A stretch of 6,259 nt of DNA, from the NCBI GenBank assembly GCA_022566435.1, contig JADFIX010000267.1, forward strand, positions 1 to 6,259. The letters are read 5' to 3'. Position 1 is the first letter of the stretch; each line of letters begins with the position of its first letter. Below the pieces are notes generated by a model. That model searched no databases. It saw nothing but the letters and a program-made list of their open reading frames with translations, and was not told where the DNA came from. This DNA is from Planctomycetota bacterium (GTDB lineage Bacteria; Planctomycetota; Phycisphaerae; UBA1845). Positions 1 to 5,508 of the stretch are shown in pieces. The translations under genes and the position numbers were made by a program.

Positions 1-294
1 CGGATTGCCGCCGATCCCGCACCCACGCACCGTCCGTCACGGCCGACCCGCCCGGGCCTCATCGAGCGGGCCGGACGGCGAGTCGCCGCCATAGGAGCCT
101 GTGGAAAAAGGGGACCGGCTCCCAGCCAAGCGGCCCGTACGCACCCGATATCAGCGTGCGGCTCGGTGCCTGTTCCCTTTTTCAACGGCTTGGCAGCGGC
201 GGTGGGCTCGATCACAACGCCCGGCGGCAAGAGACGCGTCCGAACCGGATGAGTGTCGCGAGCCCAAGTCTCTCCCGCGTCGCGATCGTCGCCC
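1..294. other. Non-coding stretch downstream of the surface-protein gene
   Basis: I see no credible gene here. The open frames that cross it are Arg-rich, lack ribosome binding sites and run antisense into the neighbouring gene. The stretch is GC-rich and lies beyond the 3' end of the minus-strand surface-protein gene. Its only structured content is the inverted repeat at 94-183. No classical hairpin plus T-run terminator was found immediately after the stop codon at 295-297. Confidence 0.6.
94..183. repeat. REP-like imperfect inverted repeat with A5/T5 tracts
   Basis: The arm at 104-122 (GAAAAAGGGGACCGGCTCC) is the near reverse complement of the arm at 165-183 (GGTGCCTGTTCCCTTTTTC), with three mismatches. 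A nested small hairpin is formed by GGAGCC at 94-99 and GGCTCC at 117-122. The AAAAAGGGGAC...GGC.CC wording resembles short palindromic REP-type sequences scattered between genes in many bacteria. That resemblance is recollection, not a search. Its place after the surface-protein gene would also allow it to work as a transcript-end or stability structure. Confidence 0.45.
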
Positions 295-2802
295 TCATCG
301 AACGCGCCGCCGGCGCGACGTGCGTCTTCGCATCCAGCCCATGCCCAGCAACGTCATCGGCAGGACCATGATCCCGTCGATGCCGCTGCCGCAACCGCAG
401 GCGCCCGTGGTCGTCTGATCGGCCGGCGGGCCGGGCGTCGTCGCGTCGTCGCAGGCGTCGCCGACGCCGTCGCCGTCGCTGTCGGCCTGATCGGCGTTGG
501 CCACGGCCGGACAGTTGTCTACGCAATCCGGCACGCCGTCATCGTCGCTATCGGTGCGGAAATCACCGAGGTTAATACTTAACGGGACCAAGTCCGGCAG
601 CGGGAGGATAACTCCATTCTCGTCGTTTAGGAACGTCGCAGTATCGAAATTCACGACGTCCAACAGTTTCACGACAAAGAGGCCGGACGCCCCATCTGCA
701 ATTCGAAGTAGCAACGTACCAGCGTAATAAGGAGACGTACGACCGAAGTCTGCGTCGATTTCGGGAATGCCCCGGCTATGACTCGCTGCCCCGAATACCA
801 AATCCGATGTAATGCTATCAATTACAGATTCACGCCAAAAGATATAGTCCGGTCTGGACCGGTCCAAATAGGCTGACGCCGCAAAGGTACAAACGGCGGG
901 CACCCCGGCGCAAGTCGCCTGATTGCACGTGCAGAACCCCGGATCGAGGTCGGCAAAATCGGCGCAATCATTTAATTCGCCCGGCACGCTTGTGTAAACA
1001 CAGAGGCAATCATCGTTTGAGTTACACGGTATTTCCGCTACTTTCAGCCCCGGTAAGAGGCTGCCGTTAAGAAAGGTCGACACATCGAAGGTCCACTGAA
1101 ACACACCCACCAGGGGAAAAGGCACACAACTGTCCACGTCGCACGTGCGCGGCGGGACACAGTCCGAATCGTTTCCACACGAGTCAGAGGAGCCTGTACA
1201 GTGTTCGGTGGTGCAATTCTGCGCGGAGAGGCTACAAGCTACCCCGTCCGACGAGCCGCACCGCCCGCCGTCCGGATCGCTGTCCCACGCCTCCAAGGTC
1301 ACTTCCAATTCCACGAAATCGCCGGGCGCCGCGATGCCCTGCGGCAAGACCTGTGTCGGGCAGATGGCACCACATTTGGGAGCGAAATTCGGTCCGTATA
1401 CTTCACGAACCCAGAGGCGGAAGATCGGCCTGTCGCAGGGCACGTCGTTCGGCTCGCCGCGGCATACACCGCCCACGCAGACGTCGTTCGACGTGCAAGT
1501 TAGGCCGTCGACGCATCCCCTTTCAATCGGTAAACTAACGCACTCACCGTTCGCGCAAACTTCCGCGGTACACGGGTTTCCATTATCACACGGAAAACTG
1601 TTCGGTTGACCGGCGCACTCGCCATTCGCGCAGACGTCGTCGCTGGTACAATGGTTGTGGTCGTTGCAAGGCGCCGTGGTGAACGTGCTCACGCAAGTGC
1701 CGTCGGCGCATACGTCCGGCGACGTGCAGGCGTTGCCATCGTCGCACGGATTGCTGTTCGGCGTCCCGATGCAGATACCCAAAACGCACGCATCATTCGT
1801 GCAGGAATTGCCGTCATCACATGGCCCGATGATTGGCGTAAACACGCATTCGCCTTGATTGCAGGCGTCTACCGTGCAGGGATTGGCATCACCGCACGCC
1901 TGGTCGGTGATACACGAAGCCAGGTCCAGAGCGATATCACGCGGTCTATTCAGATCGGCAGACACAAGTGTTTCTGCGCCGGTACCATCCGTATTTGCTC
2001 TTCGAACCAATCCGTCACTGTCGAGAGTCCGGTGTCTCTCCACCCAATAGATCTTACCGGCATTCTCATCGACCGCGATGCCTTGAACGACCCCGATGCC
2101 ATCCACCAGAAACTGCAGGTCAGTGCCATCCAGATTGACGCGAGCCACCCGGTTCACAGAGGCATCCGTCCAAAAGAGTCTGCCACCGGCAAGATCCAAC
2201 GCGAGATCGGTTGGCGCGACGAGGTTCGCGAGGATTGTCACCACATTGGATCCATCGAGGTTGACACGCAAAATCGCAGCCGCCGGAAACCCCACGGGGA
2301 AATACAGGTGCCCGCCTGTCGGGTCGATTGCCAGTCCGCCGACGCTACGCAAGTTGCTGAGAACAACTTCCCTATCGGAGCCGTCGAGGTTGGCCCGCGA
2401 AATGATGGTATCATCCGGCACGTCGAATTCACGCTTATCTACCCAATACATCTTTGCATTGGCAAGATCCAAGGCAATTCCGCCTGGAAGAAATAGATCT
2501 GTTGTGACCACATCCTCAACGTTTGCCCCGTCGAGATCAGCACGGCGAATCACACGGGGCAACTCCCAGGTCGTCCAGTACATCTTCCCTGCCGGTAAAT
2601 CCAAAGCAATTTCAAGCGGTCCTCTGTAAGGGCTCGGGGGCCGAACAACGAGATCCTCCACCATCGTGCCATCGAGGTTGGCGCGTTGCACCTTCTTCGT
2701 GTCGCTGTCCGTCCAGTACATTTTCTGGGCAAGAGTATGATCGCCGAGTAACAATACGGTAGCCAACACGAAAGCCAAGGACAGCGTCCGGCGAGAGTGC
2801 AT
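295..2802 (-). CDS. Secreted YWTD beta-propeller / Cys-repeat / TSP3-repeat surface protein
   Basis: This 835-residue exported protein was probably assembled by domain shuffling. Residues 1-25 form a Sec signal peptide, with Arg4-Arg5, then a hydrophobic core, then a likely cut after TLA. Residues 26-296 carry six YWTD-type LDL-receptor repeats: YW/LF motifs near 29, 75, 119, 166, 209 and 252, each followed by an (N/D)xDG turn and an ALDL-like strand. Six repeats are enough for one complete propeller. Residues 303-447 hold six Cys repeats of the form CxDxNxCTxxxCxxGxC, resembling the Dictyostelium CTDC repeat. Residues 458-750 are a Cys-containing beta-rich domain starting from a PGDFVELEVTLEAW segment, possibly cohesin-like. 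Residues 751-786 form a thrombospondin type 3 calcium-binding repeat (DSDDDGVPDC, DSDGDGVGDAC). The C-terminus has CGCG, a hydrophobic segment, then RRRTSRRRRVR. The ATG is preceded by AAAGGGG (2810-2816) with a 7-nt spacer. The probable role is an extracellular binding or adhesion protein; the ligand is unknown. Confidence 0.88.
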   Translation of the reverse strand: MHSRRTLSLAFVLATVLLLGDHTLAQKMYWTDSDTKKVQRANLDGTMVEDLVVRPPSPYRGPLEIALDLPAGKMYWTTWELPRVIRRADLDGANVEDVVTTDLFLPGGIALDLANAKMYWVDKREFDVPDDTIISRANLDGSDREVVLSNLRSVGGLAIDPTGGHLYFPVGFPAAAILRVNLDGSNVVTILANLVAPTDLALDLAGGRLFWTDASVNRVARVNLDGTDLQFLVDGIGVVQGIAVDENAGKIYWVERHRTLDSDGLVRRANTDGTGAETLVSADLNRPRDIALDLASCITDQACGDANPCTVDACNQGECVFTPIIGPCDDGNSCTNDACVLGICIGTPNSNPCDDGNACTSPDVCADGTCVSTFTTAPCNDHNHCTSDDVCANGECAGQPNSFPCDNGNPCTAEVCANGECVSLPIERGCVDGLTCTSNDVCVGGVCRGEPNDVPCDRPIFRLWVREVYGPNFAPKCGAICPTQVLPQGIAAPGDFVELEVTLEAWDSDPDGGRCGSSDGVACSLSAQNCTTEHCTGSSDSCGNDSDCVPPRTCDVDSCVPFPLVGVFQWTFDVSTFLNGSLLPGLKVAEIPCNSNDDCLCVYTSVPGELNDCADFADLDPGFCTCNQATCAGVPAVCTFAASAYLDRSRPDYIFWRESVIDSITSDLVFGAASHSRGIPEIDADFGRTSPYYAGTLLLRIADGASGLFVVKLLDVVNFDTATFLNDENGVILPLPDLVPLSINLGDFRTDSDDDGVPDCVDNCPAVANADQADSDGDGVGDACDDATTPGPPADQTTTGACGCGSGIDGIMVLPMTLLGMGWMRRRTSRRRRVR

Positions 2803-2876
2803 CGCATTTCCCCTTTCAACCTATCGGGAATGGGGTGACGTGATCTTCCCCTGACTCAACCCCCGATTAAGGCTCG

Positions 2877-2905
2877 ATTGTACCGATTGTGACCGTCGGG
2901 GTCAA
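2877..2905 (-). promoter_or_regulatory. Sigma70-like promoter of the surface-protein gene
   Basis: Read on the minus strand, TTGACC (2900-2905) and TACAAT (2877-2882) are separated by exactly 17 nt. This gives one mismatch from consensus in each box. Transcription would begin near 2870, leaving a leader of roughly 68 nt before the ATG at 2802. The position and orientation fit the surface-protein gene and no other gene in the window. Confidence 0.6.
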
Positions 2906-3044
2906 CGGCTATTCGCAGCAGAGCCGAGCGCTTTTCCCAAACCGGGTGCCGTTGGCACGTCGCCCTACCCCAACATCCGCGCTTTTTGCGATTTTGCGAA
3001 TTTTTTTTGTTCCCAGATCTTGGTTTTCGGATGTTCTACGGCGC

Positions 3045-3138
3045 GGTGGCATGTGTCTCGAGACGCGGGGCATGGCGGCGCTGCGCTTGACCATGGCACC
3101 CGGCGTTCGGCTTGGGCATGGCCACCACATGGCACCCG
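3045..3138. repeat. CATGG-rich palindromic/direct-repeat cluster
   Basis: Within about 95 bp there are four CATGG words (3071, 3092, 3117, 3128). There is an 11-nt exact direct repeat CATGGCACCCG at 3092-3102 and 3128-3138. GGTGGCATG at 3045-3053 faces CATGGCCACC at 3117-3126 in inverse orientation, with one extra base. A 10-bp perfect palindrome GTCTCGAGAC lies at 3055-3064. No ORF here looks real. The cluster lies in the gap of about 380 bp between the 3' end of the peroxidase gene and the start of the surface-protein gene. The rest of that gap holds the promoter at 2877-2905 and an AT-rich patch with a T8 run near 3001. Confidence 0.35.
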
Positions 3139-3145
3139 CAGACTA

Positions 3146-3177
3146 TTCTCGGAAACGATCACACGGATTTTCGAGAA
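3146..3177 (-). terminator. Stem-loop just after the glutathione peroxidase stop
   Basis: TTCTCGGAAA (3146-3155) and TTTTCGAGAA (3168-3177) form a 10-position stem around a 12-nt loop. One position is non-Watson-Crick, an A-C mismatch in the minus-strand transcript. It begins 6 nt after the stop codon. There is no U-run behind it, so it is not a textbook intrinsic terminator. It may instead protect the transcript end. Confidence 0.3.
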
Positions 3178-3183
3178 ACGATG

Positions 3184-3792
3184 CTAGCCTTCTTTTTGTT
3201 CCAATGCCTTCTCGATGGCGGTCGCCACTTTTTCATCGGCGGGCGACATACGTGGGCCCCACTTGGCGACGACCTCGCCGCTACGATCGACGAGGTACTT
3301 CTGGAAGTTCCACGCGACCTCGCCGGATATCTCCCCGTCGGGGTAGGTCGTAAGGAATTTGTAGAGCGGACACTGATCCTCACCCTTCACCGAGACCTTG
3401 GCGAAAAGGTCGAACGTGACGTTTTTCTTGGCGCAAAATTTCTTGATTTCCTGGTTGGTCCCCGGCTCCTGATTACCGAAGTTGTTGGCCGGAAAGGCGA
3501 GAACGCGGAAACCCTTGTCCTTGTACTTCTTGAATGTCGACTCCAAACTGGAGTACTGTGAATTGGTGAGCCCTCACTTGCTTGCGACGTTGACGACGAG
3601 GCAAACCTCGCCTTTATATTTCGAAAGCTCGACTTCGCTGCCGTCCACGCTCTTGACGGTGAAATCATGGAAAGACATCTCATCCGTCGCTGCCATCTTC
3701 TTTTCTCCCGCGCCACGCCCGTCGTCCCCGCCGGACACCGCCACCGACGCGAAGAGCGACAGCGCCACCGCCACAATGATAGACCTGTACAT
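3184..3792 (-). CDS. Exported glutathione peroxidase, selenoprotein (UGA = Sec73)
   Basis: Glutathione peroxidases reduce H2O2 and organic hydroperoxides using thiols. Here the frame starts at an ATG preceded by GGGAGGAG (3798-3805, 5-nt spacer). It reads through one UGA (3574-3576) and ends at TAG (3184-3186), giving 202 residues. The UGA falls inside the family's active-site signature: VNVASK-U-GLT. The rest of the catalytic set is present: Gln108 in FGNQEPG, exactly 35 residues after Sec as in GPx1/GPx4, and Trp161-Asn162 in AWNFQKYL. Cys120 in EIKKFC matches the position of a conserved Cys in bacterial homologues. Residues 1-20 form a signal peptide (MYR, then a hydrophobic core, with a likely cut after Ala18 or Ser20). 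There is no lipobox, so a periplasmic location is inferred. The usual FPCNQF is FPANNF here. Homology continues with no shift on both sides of the UGA, and a candidate SECIS lies downstream of it. A nonsense mutation of a Cys codon (TGC/TGT to TGA) is the alternative. Annotation pipelines would split this gene into 3574-3867 and 3184-3546. Confidence 0.88.
3536..3556 (-). promoter_or_regulatory. Candidate bacterial SECIS element in the peroxidase mRNA
   Basis: Downstream of the UGA, on the coding strand, ACTCCA-GTT-TGGAGT (3540-3554) forms a perfect 6-bp stem with a 3-nt loop. Two more pairs (GT/AC) can add below a 2-nt bulge (3538-3539). The first loop base is G (3548), and 25 nt separate it from the UGA. 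General descriptions of bacterial SECIS elements ask for a short apical loop with G in its first two positions and a UGA-to-loop distance of roughly 16-37 nt. This element meets both. Its role would be to bind SelB carrying Sec-tRNA. The stem also encodes conserved-family residues (YSSLES), so chance is not excluded. Confidence 0.7.
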
Positions 3793-3862
3793 GATTACTC
3801 CTCCCACGAAAAAGACTCCGATCCAAGTTGCGCGATTGTGATGACCACCCAACAACCCGCAC

Positions 3863-3892
3863 ATCATGGGGGAAAAGTCGGCCGGCTGTCAA
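3863..3892 (-). promoter_or_regulatory. Possible promoter of the glutathione peroxidase gene
   Basis: On the minus strand there is a perfect TTGACA (3887-3892), an 18-nt spacer and CATGAT (3863-3868, 4 of 6 to TATAAT). The start site would be near 3856, about 64 nt before the ATG at 3792. The -35 is convincing and the -10 is weak. This sits in the divergent gap between the peroxidase and the YdbC-like gene. Confidence 0.4.
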
Positions 3893-3951
3893 CCCGCAAG
3901 CGTATGTCGGCTGCGTGGCGACCACTTGCACGAGGTGCGATCTTACCGCAT

Positions 3952-3971
3952 CCTGGGTCGCGAAACCCAGG
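3952..3971 (+). promoter_or_regulatory. Perfect 7-bp hairpin in the leader of the YdbC-like gene
   Basis: CCTGGGT (3952-3958) and ACCCAGG (3965-3971) pair perfectly around a 6-nt loop CGCGAA. The hairpin ends 8 nt before the likely ribosome binding site GAGGG (3980-3984). It has no T-run, so a terminator is unlikely. A leader structure or a protein-binding palindrome is possible. Its function is not known from sequence. Confidence 0.4.
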
Positions 3972-3993
3972 CTCCTGATGAGGGCACGTATCC

Positions 3994-4638
3994 ATGATCG
4001 TCAAGCTAATTCAGGTCGACGTGATCCCCGATCGCGCGGCGCGATTCTCCGCCGGTCAGCAGGCGTGGCAGGCTTTGATCGACGTCAAAGGATTCCGCGG
4101 GCAGACGGGCGGATGGGCTCTCGAAAACCGGTCCCGCGCGATTCTTGTCGGGCTGTGGCGAGACCGGACCTGTTACGAGCACTTCATGACTGACGTACAC
4201 GACGACGTCTTTGCGGTGAGCGGCCAGCAAGGAACCTATGGAACGAGCGAAGTCTCGCTCTGGAACCGGATCTTTGATGTGCCGGGTCGGTTCGAAAACA
4301 TGCCTTCCGCCATCGACGATGGACTCTTCATCCGTGTTGCGCTTTGCCGATTGAAACCGGCTCGGCGTGAGCACTTCATCGACGCCCAAGAAACAATCTG
4401 GAACCCCGGCATGGCTTCCGCCGGGGGCCTGCAAGCGGGCGTATTCTGCCAATCGAGCGTGGTCTCCGACCACAGCATGGTATGTACACTGTGGGGTAGC
4501 GAGGCCGACCACCGGCATTATCGCGAGGGGCCGTTCCACGACCTGCGACGACAGGCGGACGTAGAGGCCGATTGCGAGTCGGTTTCGGGCCTTCTCGCCA
4601 GTGTCGAGACTTCGTGGCGCGTGCCGCCGCGCATCTAG
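3994..4638 (+). CDS. YdbC/DUF4937-like protein, two ferredoxin-like (ABM-type) domains
   Basis: This 214-residue protein has no signal peptide or membrane segment, so it is likely cytoplasmic. The N-terminal half (about 1-100) resembles the DUF4937/YdbC family: a MIVKLIQVDV strand, then W25, GFRGQTGGW (33-41), ILVGLW (50-55), YEHFM (61-65), HDDVF (69-73) and a TYGTSEVSLW strand. That pattern fits an alpha-beta barrel of the antibiotic-biosynthesis-monooxygenase type. The C-terminal half (about 108-210) repeats the plan more loosely, with F128..AQ..W, GGLQAGVF, VCTLWGS, HYREGPFHD and a closing VETSW strand. It therefore looks like an internally duplicated version that could form its own barrel. 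The ATG has GAGGG (3980-3984) with a 9-nt spacer. The substrate and reaction are unknown for the family, and I make no enzymatic claim. The gene is divergent from the peroxidase and separated by 145 bp from the next plus-strand gene. Confidence 0.75.
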   Translation: MIVKLIQVDVIPDRAARFSAGQQAWQALIDVKGFRGQTGGWALENRSRAILVGLWRDRTCYEHFMTDVHDDVFAVSGQQGTYGTSEVSLWNRIFDVPGRFENMPSAIDDGLFIRVALCRLKPARREHFIDAQETIWNPGMASAGGLQAGVFCQSSVVSDHSMVCTLWGSEADHRHYREGPFHDLRRQADVEADCESVSGLLASVETSWRVPPRI

Positions 4639-4731
4639 CGTCCGGCATGATTATGGGCCTTCTTCAGACGTATCCTGACAAGTCCGATTACAACCTTTGA
4701 CAGCGTTTATTCGCGCAAGAAGGCGCGGGCG

Positions 4732-4751
4732 CTCTATACTTGGTATAAGAG
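4732..4751 (+). promoter_or_regulatory. Palindrome overlapping a possible -10 box
   Basis: CTCTATAC-TTG-GTATAAGAG is an imperfect inverted repeat: five perfect pairs at the core, extendable by three more across one inserted A. It contains TATACT (4735-4740), a good -10 candidate 33 nt before the ribosome binding site of the zinc-ribbon gene. A TTGACA lies at 4697-4702, but it is 32 nt away from TATACT, too far to pair with it. I see no good -35 at the right spacing. A repressor or activator site is possible. Confidence 0.3.
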
Positions 4752-4783
4752 CACACTCATTCGTGACTCAGGAGCGCCGCGAC

Positions 4784-5419
4784 ATGAACAAGCGTTGTAC
4801 GGCATGCAATCGACTCTACGCTTCCCATGCGTTGTACTGCGCGCTATGCGGAAAATCATTGTCAGTGAATCACGATTCGCCGCAGACGTCGGGCGGGACG
4901 CGGGGCTTGGCAGTCCTGCTTGCGGCCGCGGTCACGGCGGCTACCGCGATCGCGATCTACCAGTTCCAAGGGTCAGACTCGGAGCCTTTCTATCTCGATC
5001 CCTCCGTGCCGATGGTCTGGCGCGAGCTTGAGCTGCCGGAAACCAAAGCCGACATGCTCTATAAGCTGCTTCTGCCGAACGATATAAAGGTCATCGTCAG
5101 CCGTGACAACTGCTTCCTACGAGTGAAAGGAACGCACGGCGAGGTAACGTCGATCGTCGGCTTCGGGGAGTTGATCACCCGATTCCAGGGCGTTCCCAAA
5201 AGACACATAGAAGCCCATTTGAGTAAGAAACGGTTGTCGAAAAAGAACTACGAGCTTTCGCGTCCGTCTGCCGGCCGGCTGTTTGATTTGCTGGCGAAAG
5301 ACGATGTTCCTGTTTGGGTCCGGCGCCAAGGTCGATTAATCCAAATCCAAGCCGAGCCGAGCGACCAGCGAACACTTGAGCGATTCGCGAACATTCTTCG
5401 CGGGAAGCGGTTCCGCTAA
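4784..5419 (+). CDS. Zinc-ribbon, single-pass membrane protein with duplicated external domain
   Basis: I do not recognise a named family. The 211-residue reading starts at the ATG preceded by GGAG (4771-4774, 9-nt spacer). An upstream TTG at 4697 in the same frame lacks such a site and would add an Arg-rich stretch before the zinc ribbon. Residues 5-22 hold a zinc ribbon, CTAC...CALC, at the very N-terminus. Residues 41-59 form one hydrophobic helix, so the ribbon is inside and residues 62-211 outside. The outer part appears to be a tandem duplication: residues 83-131 and 157-205 align without gaps at an offset of 74, with about 11 identities including L..LL, D100/D174, VxV, R107/R181 and F127/F201. 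Each unit looks like helix-strand-strand-helix, of the kind seen in secretin N-domains or other small ring-building modules. That comparison is inference. The linker 139-154 is very Lys/Arg-rich. A role in envelope assembly or sensing would be a guess. Confidence 0.7.
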   Translation: MNKRCTACNRLYASHALYCALCGKSLSVNHDSPQTSGGTRGLAVLLAAAVTAATAIAIYQFQGSDSEPFYLDPSVPMVWRELELPETKADMLYKLLLPNDIKVIVSRDNCFLRVKGTHGEVTSIVGFGELITRFQGVPKRHIEAHLSKKRLSKKNYELSRPSAGRLFDLLAKDDVPVWVRRQGRLIQIQAEPSDQRTLERFANILRGKRFR

Positions 5420-5508
5420 GGTCTCTTTACGGCCATTTCGCTGGTGCGATACCGCCGTCGGAATCACTCGACTGTTAGCCGCGCACTAATGGCGTCCCTG
5501 GGCCGTTG

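Noticed and set aside
1606..2496. Long plus-strand open frame (296 codons) opposite the surface-protein gene
   Set aside because: It lies wholly antisense to the YWTD-propeller coding region, has no recognisable domain or ribosome binding site, and its composition is that expected of the reverse strand of a GC-rich gene.
2990..3010. AT-rich patch with T8 run as an intrinsic terminator
   Set aside because: No stable stem directly before the T-run: only a 3-bp CGC/GCG pairing can be drawn on the plus strand, and no plus-strand gene ends here.
3112..3561. Plus-strand frame of 149 codons across the peroxidase 3' half
   Set aside because: It is antisense to clear GPx homology, and its residues mirror the complementary codons. 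No start signal.
3574..3867. A separate short peroxidase-like protein starting at 3867 and ending at the UGA
   Set aside because: The start at 3792 has a strong GGGAGGAG site and a proper signal peptide; the longer form puts 25 unlikely residues before it. The UGA is better read as Sec because homology continues in the same frame.
4006..4539. Minus-strand frame of 177 codons opposite the YdbC-like gene
   Set aside because: The plus-strand frame has family motifs and a ribosome binding site; this one has neither.
4697..4740. TTGACA (4697-4702) with TATACT (4735-4740) as a promoter pair
   Set aside because: The spacer is 32 nt, about twice what sigma70-type promoters allow.
4697..4783. TTG start at 4697 giving a 240-residue zinc-ribbon protein
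   Set aside because: No Shine-Dalgarno before it, an Arg-rich extension crossing the likely promoter, and a much better ATG with GGAG at 4784.
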